Below, piece by piece: positions 14,891-23,322 of a stretch of 40,478 bases of DNA. The DNA comes from JBDSZL01 sp039925145 (GTDB taxonomy: Bacteria; Acidobacteriota; Vicinamibacteria; Vicinamibacterales; SCN-69-37), in NCBI GenBank assembly GCA_039925145.1, contig JBDSZL010000045.1:1-40478 (forward strand), read 5' to 3'. The notes beneath the pieces were generated by a model. It searched no databases. It saw nothing but the letters and a program-made list of their open reading frames with translations, and was not told the origin of the DNA. Numbering within the stretch: position 1 is the first letter of the stretch; the number at the start of each line of letters is the position of its first letter. The translations under genes were made by a program, and so were the position numbers.

Positions 14891-16336
14891 ATGTCTGCCA
14901 CGGCGGAAGTCGCTGCATCGTTCCCTCGGGCCCTGTCGAGCTACCCGGATCCAAGCGGCGACACCCTGATCGGTCTGTTGATTGAGCGGGCGCGCCTGGA
15001 GCCGTTCAATGTCGTCGCTACGCTCATCTTTCTCCTGGCGATCGCTCACACATTTTCGGCCGCCCGATTCACGAAGCGGGCCCACGCTCGCCAGCACGCC
15101 GCCGACGCGCGCGCACGCGCGGCGGGTCTGCAGAGCCGGCCGAGCGTCTCGGCCGAACTGCTGCACTTTCTCGGGGAAGTGGAGGTGGTGTTCGGTCTCT
15201 GGGCCATCGTCCTGCTCGTCGTGGCGGTGGCCTACGTGGGGTGGGAGCCGGCGCGGCACTACTTCAACGATGGCGTGAATTACACCGAGCCGCTGTTCGT
15301 GGTGGTCGTGATGGGATTGGCTGCGACGCGTCCAATCGTCGGGTTCGCTGAAGCCGCGCTTCGCCGTGTCGCCAGTCTTGGGCGGGGCACCCCAGCTGCC
15401 TGGTGGATGGCCATCCTGATTGTCGGGCCACTGCTCGGGTCTTTCATCACCGAGCCGGCCGCGATGACGATCTCTGCGCTGCTGCTCGGGCGTCAGTTCT
15501 ACGATCTGGAGCCTAGTTCACGGCTGAAGTACGCCACGCTGGGCCTGCTGTTCGTCAACGTGTCGATCGGGGGCACCCTCACGCACTTTGCGGCGCCCCC
15601 CGTGCTCATGGTGGCGCGGCCGTGGGATTGGGATCTGCCGTTCATGCTTGCGCACTTCGGGTGGCGCGCGTGTCTGGCGATTCTCATGGCGACGCTCGGA
15701 TACTTCCTCGTCTTCAGGCGAGAGTTGAGCGCCCTGGCGAAACAACCCGCCGCACCGGATACGGAGGAGCCGGACGAGACGTCGTCGGAGGTACGTGGTC
15801 TGCTTCCAGTGCCGGCCTGGATTACGGTGACCCACGCGGGCTTCATGGTGTGGACCGTGCTGACGGCTCACTATCCGGCTCTGTTCATCGGCGGGTTTCT
15901 CATCTTCCTCGGCTTCGCCAAGGCCACCAGTGCATACCAGAGTCAGACCGAGCTCAGGACACCGCTCCTCGTCGGATTCTTTCTCGCCGGTCTGGTGATT
16001 CATGGGGGCCTTCAGGGCTGGTGGATCGCGCCAGTGCTCGCGAGACTTGCGGCGGCACCGCTCTTCCTGAGCGCCGCCGTCCTGACGGCGTTCAACGACA
16101 ACGCACTCATCACGTATCTCGCGACGCTCGTGCCCGATCTCACCGACTCGCTCAAAATCGCGGTGGTGCAGGGTGCCGTTACCGGCGGCGGGCTCACAGT
16201 CATTGCGAATGCGCCGAACCCCGCGGGCCAGGCGCTCCTGGGGCGCTTCTTCGGAGGCGCGATCTCGCCCTTCGGCCTGCTGCTCGCCGCTTTGCCGGCG
16301 ACCATCCTCGCCGCACTGTTCTTTCGACTTCTCTGA
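14891..16336 (+). CDS. Putative Na+/H+ antiporter (PF07399 family)
   Basis: 481 residues with about ten to twelve membrane helices. Conserved stretches include LLHFLGEVEVVFGLWAIVLL, EPLFVVVVMGLAATRPIVGF, GPLLGSFITEPAAMTISALL, FVNVSIGGTLTHFAAPPVLM, LTAFNDNALITYLATLVPDL and NAPNPAGQALLGRFF, all typical of this putative antiporter family. Acidic and polar residues inside helices (E-PAAM, N-D-N) fit cation transport. Ion specificity is not established for the family. It stands alone between the PQQ operon and the glycosyltransferase. A TAAAGT six bases before the ATG might be a -10 for a leaderless message. Confidence 0.9.
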   Translation: MSATAEVAASFPRALSSYPDPSGDTLIGLLIERARLEPFNVVATLIFLLAIAHTFSAARFTKRAHARQHAADARARAAGLQSRPSVSAELLHFLGEVEVVFGLWAIVLLVVAVAYVGWEPARHYFNDGVNYTEPLFVVVVMGLAATRPIVGFAEAALRRVASLGRGTPAAWWMAILIVGPLLGSFITEPAAMTISALLLGRQFYDLEPSSRLKYATLGLLFVNVSIGGTLTHFAAPPVLMVARPWDWDLPFMLAHFGWRACLAILMATLGYFLVFRRELSALAKQPAAPDTEEPDETSSEVRGLLPVPAWITVTHAGFMVWTVLTAHYPALFIGGFLIFLGFAKATSAYQSQTELRTPLLVGFFLAGLVIHGGLQGWWIAPVLARLAAAPLFLSAAVLTAFNDNALITYLATLVPDLTDSLKIAVVQGAVTGGGLTVIANAPNPAGQALLGRFFGGAISPFGLLLAALPATILAALFFRLL

Positions 16337-16455
16337 ACGCGCACCCCGCAGGTGGGGCCTACATGCGGCGCACCGGTCCGGGATTTTAGCGGGCGCAACA
16401 CCCTATCGTCCCCACTGACACAACTCCGTCGTCGTCCTACAGTCCCGCTCTCTCT

Positions 16456-16461
16456 TATACT
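16456..16461 (+). promoter_or_regulatory. -10-like element for the glycosyltransferase gene
   Basis: TATACT matches five of six consensus bases and ends 16 bases before ATG 16478, giving a leader of only about ten bases without Shine-Dalgarno. The -35 region is weak. Confidence 0.35.
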
Positions 16462-16477
16462 CATACCCAGTCTCTGA

Positions 16478-18190
16478 ATGCCAACAGCGCCCGCTCTCTA
16501 TCGCGCTTTGGCCTCCAGATGGGTCCGGGCGTCCATGCCGTGGTTGGGCTGGGCGCTGGTCGTCTGGGTGGTCGTCTTCTGGCGTCTCGGTTTTCCCAGC
16601 TTCTGGGATCCGGGCGACGAGGCGCAGTATGCGCAGGCGAGCCGGGAAATGCTGGCCAACGGCAACTGGCTGGTGCCGACGTACAACGGTCGCCTCTTTC
16701 CTGATAAACCGCCGTTGTTCTACCTGCTGCAGATTCTGGCCTACTGCGCATTGGGCCCGACGGAGTTCGCCGCGCGCCTCGTGCCGGCCCTCTCGGCGGT
16801 CGGCCTCTTCGTTGGCGTGATCTGGTTCGAACGACGCCTCTTTGGTCCCCGGACCGGAACGCTCGGTGCGTTGATGCTTGCGGTCCTGCCCGCGACGTTC
16901 GCATTGTCGTCGTACGGCATCCTGGACATGACGTTCACGGCATTCGTGTTCACCGGCTTTGCGCTGCTGACTGTTGCCGCACTGCACGCCAGGCCACGCC
17001 TGCAGTACGGAGGATACGCGTGTGTGGCGCTGGCGATCCTCACCAAGGGGCCGCTCGGGCTCGTTCTCGTTGCATTGGGCATGGGCCTGGCACTTGTGGT
17101 CACGCCCGTGCTGCGAGCTCGCGTGTTCAGGCTGCGCTGGGTGCTGGGTCTCTCGATGATTGCAATCGTGACGCTGCCCTGGTTCATCTACATGTGGTGG
17201 CAGTTCGGTGACGCATTCGTCAACGGCTACGCGTTTCGCGAGAATGTCTGGCTCTATACCCGCGGTTTGTCCGCGACAGCACCGGCGGCGGGCGCCCCCC
17301 GGCTCTCGTATACGCGCGTACTGCTTGTCGGCCTGCTCCCGTGGACACCGGTGCTGATCGGCCGTCTCTGTGACCTCGCTCGCGGCCTTCGTCCATCCTC
17401 GGAGGAGCGCCTGCTGTGGGCCTGGGCAGGAGCAGTCACGCTGTTCTTTTCGTTCTCCCACTTCAAGCTCGATCACTACCTCTATCCCGTGGCCCCTGCG
17501 CTGTGCATGCTCGCCGCTCACGCGTGGCGAGATCTTCGGGCGGCTCCGCGACTGAGACCGCACCTGGGCACCGCCATCGGGGTCCTTCTCTCCGGGGTCA
17601 CCGTGGCGGTGTCGGGCCTGGCACTTGTCCCACTCGTCCGGGACGTGCCGGTCTCCATGGCTCCCAGCATCGACCTCGTTCCGATCGTGCTGCTTGCTGC
17701 TGGCGGCTGGACGGTGGTTCGTCTCCTCCGCGCGCGGCTGCGTCCCCCGGCTCTGCCCCTGGGTGGCGTCGCGGCGTTACTCGTCACGTACTCAGTCGTG
17801 CTCGTCGCGGTGCTCCCTGAATTCGAGCGGGTGAAGCCCGTGAAGGATCTGGCACGCTGGGTGGCCACCTCCGTCCCAGCCGACGCCAGAGTGGGTGCCT
17901 ATCGTATCGACCGCTGGAACACCAGCTGGCGCTTCTACGTGGACCGGTTCGTGGATGAGCTGGCCGGACCGGACGACTTCGACGGTTTCATGGACGACGA
18001 CCAGAAGCTGTGCGTAATGATGCAACAGGACTTCGATGAGCTGGTCGCTGGGGGCAGACCCATCGAGATCGTGCAGGAACGCGCCGGTCTCAGGGTGACA
18101 TCCGGTCACGCGCTCAAGCGCAACGGAGCGGCCAACCTCAAGACGTTTGTGGTTGTCGGAAGGAAATCGGCTCAGCCAGAACATCGCTGA
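16478..18190 (+). CDS. ArnT-like glycosyltransferase, family 39/PMT_2
   Basis: 570 residues. Membrane helix ~21-36 is followed by the first periplasmic loop with the catalytic acidic motif D44-P-G-D47-E48-AQYAQASREM and LVPTYNGRLFPDKPPLFYL, hallmarks of undecaprenyl-phosphate-sugar transferases such as ArnT and PMT_2 proteins. About ten further helices cover residues 70-470, with FSFSHFKLDHYLYPVAPA, the shared late loop motif. A C-terminal soluble part follows (VKPVKDLARWVATSVPADARVGAYR). It probably moves a sugar from a lipid carrier to lipid A, a protein or another glycan; the acceptor is unknown. A strong terminator lies just downstream. Confidence 0.9.
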   Translation: MPTAPALYRALASRWVRASMPWLGWALVVWVVVFWRLGFPSFWDPGDEAQYAQASREMLANGNWLVPTYNGRLFPDKPPLFYLLQILAYCALGPTEFAARLVPALSAVGLFVGVIWFERRLFGPRTGTLGALMLAVLPATFALSSYGILDMTFTAFVFTGFALLTVAALHARPRLQYGGYACVALAILTKGPLGLVLVALGMGLALVVTPVLRARVFRLRWVLGLSMIAIVTLPWFIYMWWQFGDAFVNGYAFRENVWLYTRGLSATAPAAGAPRLSYTRVLLVGLLPWTPVLIGRLCDLARGLRPSSEERLLWAWAGAVTLFFSFSHFKLDHYLYPVAPALCMLAAHAWRDLRAAPRLRPHLGTAIGVLLSGVTVAVSGLALVPLVRDVPVSMAPSIDLVPIVLLAAGGWTVVRLLRARLRPPALPLGGVAALLVTYSVVLVAVLPEFERVKPVKDLARWVATSVPADARVGAYRIDRWNTSWRFYVDRFVDELAGPDDFDGFMDDDQKLCVMMQQDFDELVAGGRPIEIVQERAGLRVTSGHALKRNGAANLKTFVVVGRKSAQPEHR

Positions 18191-18214
18191 CGGGCACACC
18201 GTCGGTCAACGAAC

Positions 18215-18247
18215 AACGGCCGCACGCCGGGAAGGCGTGCGGCCGTT
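18215..18247. terminator. Bidirectional terminator between convergent genes
   Basis: A perfect 14-bp stem: AACGGCCGCACGCC (18215-18228) pairs with GGCGTGCGGCCGTT (18234-18247) around the loop GGGAA. It sits 25 bases after the glycosyltransferase stop and 18 bases before the end of the minus-strand gene, so it can serve both. T-tracts are short. Confidence 0.8.
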
Positions 18248-18265
18248 CGTGAGTGCCCCTCTAAC

Positions 18266-19138
18266 TCATCGTCGGTGAAAGGGCAGCTCGTAGGACGCGT
18301 AGACGAACAAGCCTGTGTCGGTTGCACCGTCGACGACGGTGGTCGGGATCGCCAGGCCCAGCACGACCTGTCGATCGGCGAGGTTCCATCCACGCCGGAC
18401 GCCTGGTGACAACGTCACGATCCGCGCGCGGTTGGTTGCGCCGATGGCTCCAACCGACTCCTCCCACAGGATCGTCGTTTCGAGCATCAGGTTCAGCATC
18501 GGCCGCAGGCGGTAGATGGCGCTGGCTCCCAGGTGCGGTGACGTCAACGGCACCTTCTCATCGCGAGCCGCGGACCTGACACCAGGCTGCCACGTGAATC
18601 CGCCGTTCCCGTGCAAGTACCAATCGTTGAACTGCCGGCTCACCGGTAGATTGATCTGCAGGCCGGCCACCCCAGCGCCGAGCCCTTCCGCCGCGCTGCC
18701 CGTTGGCAAGATAAGGCTCGCTCGAGGCGAGAAGGCAGGTCGACCGCCCTCTTCCCTCAGCGCCTGGAAACGATAGTGAATCATGACATCGCCCAAGCCG
18801 CTGGAACCACCGCGCGATCCGGAAACAGGCAAGCTGTATGACAGTTGATGGCTCTGGCTGCCGAGTGGCCACTCCTGTGTAAATACGGCTTCCCATTCAT
18901 GGCCAACTCGCATCATGCTGAAAATGTTTTGAAAGATTCCCGATTCCTGGTTGAAGGCCTCCTCGACGAGAAAGGAATTGTCGAGGATCTCAAAAGGGCG
19001 CGACGACGACGACGCTGGCGGACGGCCGCCGGCTGCGATGGTCTGCGCCGATGCGGACCCGCAGGCCAAGGCCACGCCCAGCAGCACCTTTGCAGTCTGC
19101 GACAGTACTCCCGCGGCGCGTGTTCGAGATGGTGACAT
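18266..19138 (-). CDS. Outer-membrane beta-barrel, phenol-degradation MetA-like/transporter-type
   Basis: 290 residues. A signal segment (residues ~10-31, ending SASAQT) is followed by FEILDNSFLVEEAFNQESGI, FTQEWPLGSQSHQLSYSLPV, GLGDVMIHYRFQAL, RASLILPTGSAAEGLGAG, NGGFTWQPGV, and SPHLGASAIYRLRPMLNLML. Alternating aromatic strands and a G-D-V turn match the PF13557-like barrel group seen beside exported catabolic enzymes. It is the last gene of the five-gene minus-strand set, 67 bases after the CBM9/PKD gene and just before a strong terminator. A role as the outer-membrane channel for that set is inference. Confidence 0.85.
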   Translation of the reverse strand: MSPSRTRAAGVLSQTAKVLLGVALACGSASAQTIAAGGRPPASSSSRPFEILDNSFLVEEAFNQESGIFQNIFSMMRVGHEWEAVFTQEWPLGSQSHQLSYSLPVSGSRGGSSGLGDVMIHYRFQALREEGGRPAFSPRASLILPTGSAAEGLGAGVAGLQINLPVSRQFNDWYLHGNGGFTWQPGVRSAARDEKVPLTSPHLGASAIYRLRPMLNLMLETTILWEESVGAIGATNRARIVTLSPGVRRGWNLADRQVVLGLAIPTTVVDGATDTGLFVYASYELPFHRR

Positions 19139-19205
19139 TTTGGAATTGAAGGGTACACCAGCTGAGGGCTGCTGCTGTCCGGGGGGCGGTGGTTGGTTAT
19201 GTCGG

Positions 19206-20333
19206 CTACCTCACCGCGACGTTCCAGACCTTGACCTTGCGCGAGGTGCCCGTGGCGCTCGTCACCTCGAGGCTGACCGTGTAGTCACGTCCAGCTCGAT
19301 AGGCGTGACTGGGGTGCTGTTCGGTGCTCGTCGTGTTATCCCCGAAGTCCCACTTCCAAGCTGTAACCTGACCGATCGACTCGTCGCGAAACTGCACCAA
19401 CCGGCGTGCCATGTCGGCGACGACGTACGACCACTGCGCTTGCAGGGTGGGCAGCAGCGAGGGCTCGATCGGCATGAGTCGGAAGCCGACGAGCTCGCTG
19501 GCGTTGCCGTACATCGTGTGCTTGTGTGAAAGATTCCAGAAACCGCTCTGCGGCCCGGTCTCCGCGTCGTAATCGATGACGCTCCACGAGAGGCCAATCA
19601 GTTTGTTCTCGGTCAGCAGTGATTCGACGGCGCGCTGGGGGCCGTCGCAGGGCGCGTAGTCGAACGGCGTGATCCAGAATTCGAGGGTCAGTTTGCCTCC
19701 CTCTCCTGCCTTGACGGCCGTGTCGTACGCGGCATTCGCGTACGGCAGATCCTTGATGTACTGCGCGCATCCCCAGGCCATGGTCCAATCCTTGTCGCCG
19801 GGCGGCGTGAAGATGTGGTAGTTCTGCGCGTGCACGCCGTGCGTCATCCAGTGGGCCGTCGCCTCGTCGATGCGCGGATCGCGCACCGCACGCGCCGCAC
19901 CCACCATCTCGGGTGTCCACACTGCTGGATGATATGCATCGATCAGGGGACCTCCGGACATGTCGCCGTCGACCACGACCTCGAAGATGTCGTTGTGCAG
20001 GTCATTGGCTGATACGTTCCAGAAATTGTCCGTCGCCTCGTACAGGAAGTACAGGCGGTTCAAGCCTTTGACCCAGCCGACCTTCACCTTCACGTCCAGG
20101 TCCTTCAGGTCGTGGTTCATGCCGCGGCCGCGCAGCGTGTCCATCAACTGGTCCGTGCCAATCGCGTAACTGTCCGGGACCATCGACCAGTCCTGCGTCT
20201 TGCCGTCGACGCGCGGAATTTGCGCGGCTGGGAACTGAAAAATCTTGTACGTGACGTCGCGGCGGACCTGCGCTGACACTGGAGCGAGCAGCAGAGCCGC
20301 CAGCACACCGACAAGCACTGATTGCATGGTCAT
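19206..20333 (-). CDS. Exported CBM9-like domain protein with C-terminal PKD domain
   Basis: 375 residues with a signal peptide (MTMQSVLVGVLAALLLAPVS). Residues ~30-270 resemble CBM9-type beta-sandwiches: IPRVDGKTQDWSMVPDSYAI, LDVKVKVGWVKGLNRLYFLY, NDIFEVVVDGDMSGG and GGKLTLEFWITPFDYAPCDG. The last ~75 residues are a PKD domain (WKWDFGDNTTSTEQHPSHAY, YTVSLEVTSATG). Such proteins often bind sugars or other surface ligands; no catalytic centre is visible. Two ATGs (codons 1 and 3) are possible starts. It lies 49 bases after the DapA-fold gene. Confidence 0.85.
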   Translation of the reverse strand: MTMQSVLVGVLAALLLAPVSAQVRRDVTYKIFQFPAAQIPRVDGKTQDWSMVPDSYAIGTDQLMDTLRGRGMNHDLKDLDVKVKVGWVKGLNRLYFLYEATDNFWNVSANDLHNDIFEVVVDGDMSGGPLIDAYHPAVWTPEMVGAARAVRDPRIDEATAHWMTHGVHAQNYHIFTPPGDKDWTMAWGCAQYIKDLPYANAAYDTAVKAGEGGKLTLEFWITPFDYAPCDGPQRAVESLLTENKLIGLSWSVIDYDAETGPQSGFWNLSHKHTMYGNASELVGFRLMPIEPSLLPTLQAQWSYVVADMARRLVQFRDESIGQVTAWKWDFGDNTTSTEQHPSHAYRAGRDYTVSLEVTSATGTSRKVKVWNVAVR

Positions 20334-20382
20334 TCAGGGTCTCCTCGGCGTGAGCCGAAGCCTGTCACTCGGCACCGCTCGG

Positions 20383-21372
20383 CTATGCCTTCAGGAACGA
20401 CTTCAGATACTTGTCGAGAATCTGCTTGATTTCGTTGGTAGTGGGGCCGTTGCGCGGGCCATTGCCACCTGGCGTACCACGTTTGGTTGTGCCCGGACGG
20501 AAAATGCCACGAGCGATCGGGATGCTCATGTCGCTCTGCGTCAACATGGAACTGGCGGCCTGAATGCGCCCGAACTGATCGAATGCCGCCTGGACCTTTC
20601 CGGCGTGAAACAGGTCATAGGAGGACGCGTAGAGGTCAGCAAGGCTGACGTAAGGGCAATGCCCCGCGAATCCGCGTTCCATTTCCGTGACCATCGTCGT
20701 GACGCCTTTTCCGGAAAAGCACTTGAGCTGATCGTCCGTGCGCTTTCTGATCTCCGCGACCCGCTCGAGTGGATTGCCCGCCTCGTCTTTGACGTAACGG
20801 AAGGAGGGAATCGTCTTGAACATCTCGACGAGCAAATCCACGCTGAAATCGCCGCCGGTCTGCGCGAACAACGGTAAGGACGTAGCCTGCCCAAGCTTCT
20901 GGTAGTAGCCGAGGATGTCGCCGGGCGCGGTCAGGCCGGGTGGTGGGATGCAGATTACGGCAGTCGCGCCAAACTTCTCGGCGTGCACCGCATACCGTTC
21001 AGTTTCCTTGAAATCGCCGGTGCGGCTTTGCACTCCGATGACGAGAGATGTCTTGCCGCCTCGCGCGGCTGAACAAAGCGCCTCGGCGCCCTGCAGCCGC
21101 TCCTGCTCGGACAGCGTCGTCCAGCCGCTCGCGATTTGCGGCCATGCCAGGCCGTGGACCCCGCCGCGCTGGCAGAACTGGAGCTGAGCGACCAGTCCGT
21201 CAAAGTCGACGACGTTGTCGGAGCGCACGGGCGTAAATGCAATGGGGAACACCCCGGCCAGGCGTTTCGTTGCCGCCTGCGCCATCGAGAGCCGCGGCAT
21301 CGCCAACGCGGCCGCCGCCATTGAGAGCGTCCCGACGAAGTGACGACGGCTGTAACGAGCGGAATTGACCAA
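20383..21372 (-). CDS. Tat-exported dihydrodipicolinate synthase-family (DapA-fold) protein
   Basis: 329 residues. The N-terminus has a twin-arginine motif (S8-R9-R10-H-F12-V-G) followed by a hydrophobic segment ending MAQA, so folded export is predicted, unlike cytosolic DapA/NanA. The TIM barrel begins LAGVFPIAFTPVRSDNVVDF. The Schiff-base lysine is K195 in FRYVKDEAGNPLERV. The usual GTTGE phosphate-binding loop reads LAWPQIASGWTTLS and the catalytic Tyr loop reads CIPPPG, so the proton-relay Tyr is missing. A class I aldolase/lyase-type reaction on an unknown carbonyl substrate is possible. It follows the cytochrome gene by 18 bases. Confidence 0.9.
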   Translation of the reverse strand: MVNSARYSRRHFVGTLSMAAAALAMPRLSMAQAATKRLAGVFPIAFTPVRSDNVVDFDGLVAQLQFCQRGGVHGLAWPQIASGWTTLSEQERLQGAEALCSAARGGKTSLVIGVQSRTGDFKETERYAVHAEKFGATAVICIPPPGLTAPGDILGYYQKLGQATSLPLFAQTGGDFSVDLLVEMFKTIPSFRYVKDEAGNPLERVAEIRKRTDDQLKCFSGKGVTTMVTEMERGFAGHCPYVSLADLYASSYDLFHAGKVQAAFDQFGRIQAASSMLTQSDMSIPIARGIFRPGTTKRGTPGGNGPRNGPTTNEIKQILDKYLKSFLKA

Positions 21373-21390
21373 TGCAACCTGCCCTTCTTT

Positions 21391-21882
21391 TTATTGGAAG
21401 AAAATCACACTGGCTCTCTGGTCGAGGGCTGCAGCATCAACACCCTGAACCGACTTGAGGTCAGCAAGGTCCTTGAACGGTTTCGCCGTCCGTCTCGCCG
21501 CGACGGCGCGGGCGATGTTCCCGGAAACACCGAGCACAATCTGGAGCTCATCGACGTCTGCCTTGTTGACGTCGATCGTGGACACCGTTCGGTGAAGATA
21601 GTCGGTCACGTCGTCAAACTGCTCATCGGTGCCTGTCGCGCCCAGGTTTACCATGGTCCGCACGGTACCGAGCCACGACTCATAACTCCTCGGGGCGTCT
21701 CGAACCAGATCCAGATCGTGGCAGGCGCCACAGACGGTCTGGAGCGAACGCTCCTGGGGCGTCATGTTGTGAGCCTGCGAACCGGCGTTGGCGTTTCCGA
21801 CACCCCTGGCAACGACAGCCCCCCCGATTGCTATCAAGCAGACGACCGCACGATGAGCCATGCTCTCGAGGGTGATGCCCAT
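21391..21882 (-). CDS. Exported c-type cytochrome fused to helix-hairpin-helix domain
   Basis: 163 residues. A signal peptide (hydrophobic core LIAIGGAVVARGV) leads to a mono-haem domain with SLQTVC51-G-A-C-H55. This is followed by residues ~100-160 forming a ComEA-like helix-hairpin-helix: STIDVNKADVDELQIVLGVS and LADLKSVQGVDAAALDQRAS. The HhH fold normally binds DNA or mediates protein contact; in an exported cytochrome the latter is more likely. The ATG at 21882 is six bases after the propeller stop; codon 8 (21861) would give a cleaner signal peptide. Its neighbours suggest an electron carrier for the propeller or the DapA-fold protein. Confidence 0.88.
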   Translation of the reverse strand: MGITLESMAHRAVVCLIAIGGAVVARGVGNANAGSQAHNMTPQERSLQTVCGACHDLDLVRDAPRSYESWLGTVRTMVNLGATGTDEQFDDVTDYLHRTVSTIDVNKADVDELQIVLGVSGNIARAVAARRTAKPFKDLADLKSVQGVDAAALDQRASVIFFQ

Positions 21883-21888
21883 GAGAGG

Positions 21889-23169
21889 TCACTTGGGAAT
21901 CGCTGTGTCCGTCAGGGTGAGTGGCGCGCTGCCAGGCATTGGCGTCACATGGGGACCCACGCCAAGCTTCTCGGCGGTCACGTAGTCGCCAAACGCATTG
22001 GCAAACTGGTTCGAGACACGCTGCGCGTGCCCGTTGATGAAGGTGATGTCGAGCATCTTTTCGCTGTACATCGGTCGTCCGTATTCGTCTTTCAAGGTGG
22101 CCAGCACCTTGTGCGTGGCGACCTCGATGACTTCGCCCGACGAAGCAAATGCGTATTTTCCATCCAGACCGAACATGATCCAATAGGGGCCTGCTGGTGC
22201 GTCGATGGTGTGGATTTCCTTTGGGTCCTCGGTGTTCGAGAAGACGTGGATCTTCTTGAAGATGCCGTCAGCAACCCACACCTCCTTTTCATCCGGCGTC
22301 AACGCAATGCCGTGACTCGGACAGGCGTGCGGAATACGCGGACGGGATGCCGAATTCCATATCGACTTCCAGTCGACGCTCGTCACCTCGACGGTTTTGA
22401 TAACTTTTCCGCTCGCGACGTCTGCGATGACATACCCGAGGAGATTATTCGTGTTCGAGTAGATGGTGGTTGAGTCCTTGTTCAACACGAAGACACGAAT
22501 ATTATCTGGGAATGCAATGGTCTTGATGACCTGTCGCGTGAGCACGTCTGAAATGGTCATCACCTTGTTGTTGGGGGACATGAATGCAGTTTTTCCGTCC
22601 CCGCTCAAGTTCAAATTGTGGGAATTCCGGCTGGCCGGTGCGTCGAGTTTTCCGATCAGTGCACCCGTCTTGGCGTCCACCTCGTACCAATAGTTCTGCA
22701 GATCGCCCCCGACCACCACAATCGTTCCGTCCGGTGTGACCTGAGGCCGCTCACAGCATTTCCCGTCCAGCGTGACGGACCAGACCACCTTGTCGGTTCC
22801 CATGTCGATCGCTGCCAAACGCCCCCGTGCCGCGACGTACAGGTAGTTTGTGACGGGACTGGCGGCTACGCCCGACACCTGCTCAGGGCTCATGCTGGCA
22901 GCGTACTCCCACACGGGAATCCGTTTCACGAATCGGTAGTTGTCGTCCGCATCGAGTGCCACGACACCCACGCCATTCGCCCATCCCGGCAGTTCCAGCG
23001 TACCGGGGAGCGCGACATAAACCAGATGCCGGGCCCGCGGCCGGAAACTATCATTGGGGGCCGCATTGCCCTGCGCGTCGCCCGGTGCCGTCCAGGCGAG
23101 CGCGGTGCCCATGCTCAGAAACGCAGGGAGCCAGAAGGCCACCAGTGAGGATCTGGTTCTCAAACTCAT
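21889..23169 (-). CDS. Exported YVTN/YncE-like beta-propeller with CCERP motif (propeller 1)
   Basis: 426 residues from MSLRTRSSLVAFWLPAFLSM, a signal peptide; the longer frame to 23259 adds no signal. Propeller blades show repeats such as NYLYVAARGRLAAIDMGTDK, TPDGTIVVVGGD, LSGDGKTAFMSPNNK and TPDEKEVWVADGI. Rare cysteine motifs are present: C138-C139-E-R-P142 and C283-P-S-H-G. The same two motifs occur in propeller 2 at 35931-37112. Methylamine-dehydrogenase heavy chains and YncE share this fold, and a cytochrome gene follows directly, so a redox role is plausible but unproven. It is the first gene of the minus-strand set. Confidence 0.88.
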   Translation of the reverse strand: MSLRTRSSLVAFWLPAFLSMGTALAWTAPGDAQGNAAPNDSFRPRARHLVYVALPGTLELPGWANGVGVVALDADDNYRFVKRIPVWEYAASMSPEQVSGVAASPVTNYLYVAARGRLAAIDMGTDKVVWSVTLDGKCCERPQVTPDGTIVVVGGDLQNYWYEVDAKTGALIGKLDAPASRNSHNLNLSGDGKTAFMSPNNKVMTISDVLTRQVIKTIAFPDNIRVFVLNKDSTTIYSNTNNLLGYVIADVASGKVIKTVEVTSVDWKSIWNSASRPRIPHACPSHGIALTPDEKEVWVADGIFKKIHVFSNTEDPKEIHTIDAPAGPYWIMFGLDGKYAFASSGEVIEVATHKVLATLKDEYGRPMYSEKMLDITFINGHAQRVSNQFANAFGDYVTAEKLGVGPHVTPMPGSAPLTLTDTAIPK

Positions 23170-23180
23170 GATGGCTGCGG

Positions 23181-23186
23181 ATTGTA
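23181..23186 (-). promoter_or_regulatory. Extended -10 element for the propeller-1 gene set
   Basis: On the minus strand TG-A-TACAAT forms an extended -10 (TACAAT complement of 23181-23186). It ends 11 bases before ATG 23169-23167. No Shine-Dalgarno is present, so the transcript would be nearly leaderless. Confidence 0.35.
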
Positions 23187-23300
23187 TCAGGGACGGGACG
23201 TCAGAAGGCCGTCCCCGGGGATCACCTCCCCTATGGTATTGCTCACCGGTCTCCCGCATCCGGTCTGCGTCGACGACGCCATTCGGTCACGAGCGCTACC

Positions 23301-23322
23301 TCGCTGGGCCGGGGCCCAGCGA
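23301..23322. repeat. 22-bp palindrome in the leader region of the cold-shock gene
   Basis: TCGCTGGGCC (23301-23310), GG, then GGCCCAGCGA (23313-23322): a perfect ten-base dyad. Twenty-two bases further on lies a run of eight T (23345-23352), and the cold-shock ATG is at 23428. It could be an upstream terminator or attenuator, or a structured leader that responds to temperature. Confidence 0.4.

Noticed and set aside
16403..17563. Long minus-strand open frame opposite the glycosyltransferase
   Set aside because: It is rich in R, Q, H and E as expected from antisense of a GC-rich membrane gene, and the plus strand gives a clear PMT_2 protein.
18266..23169. Quinohaemoprotein amine dehydrogenase operon
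   Set aside because: A propeller and a cytochrome are present, but there is no small cross-linked quinone subunit or its radical SAM maturase nearby, and the cytochrome has one haem only.
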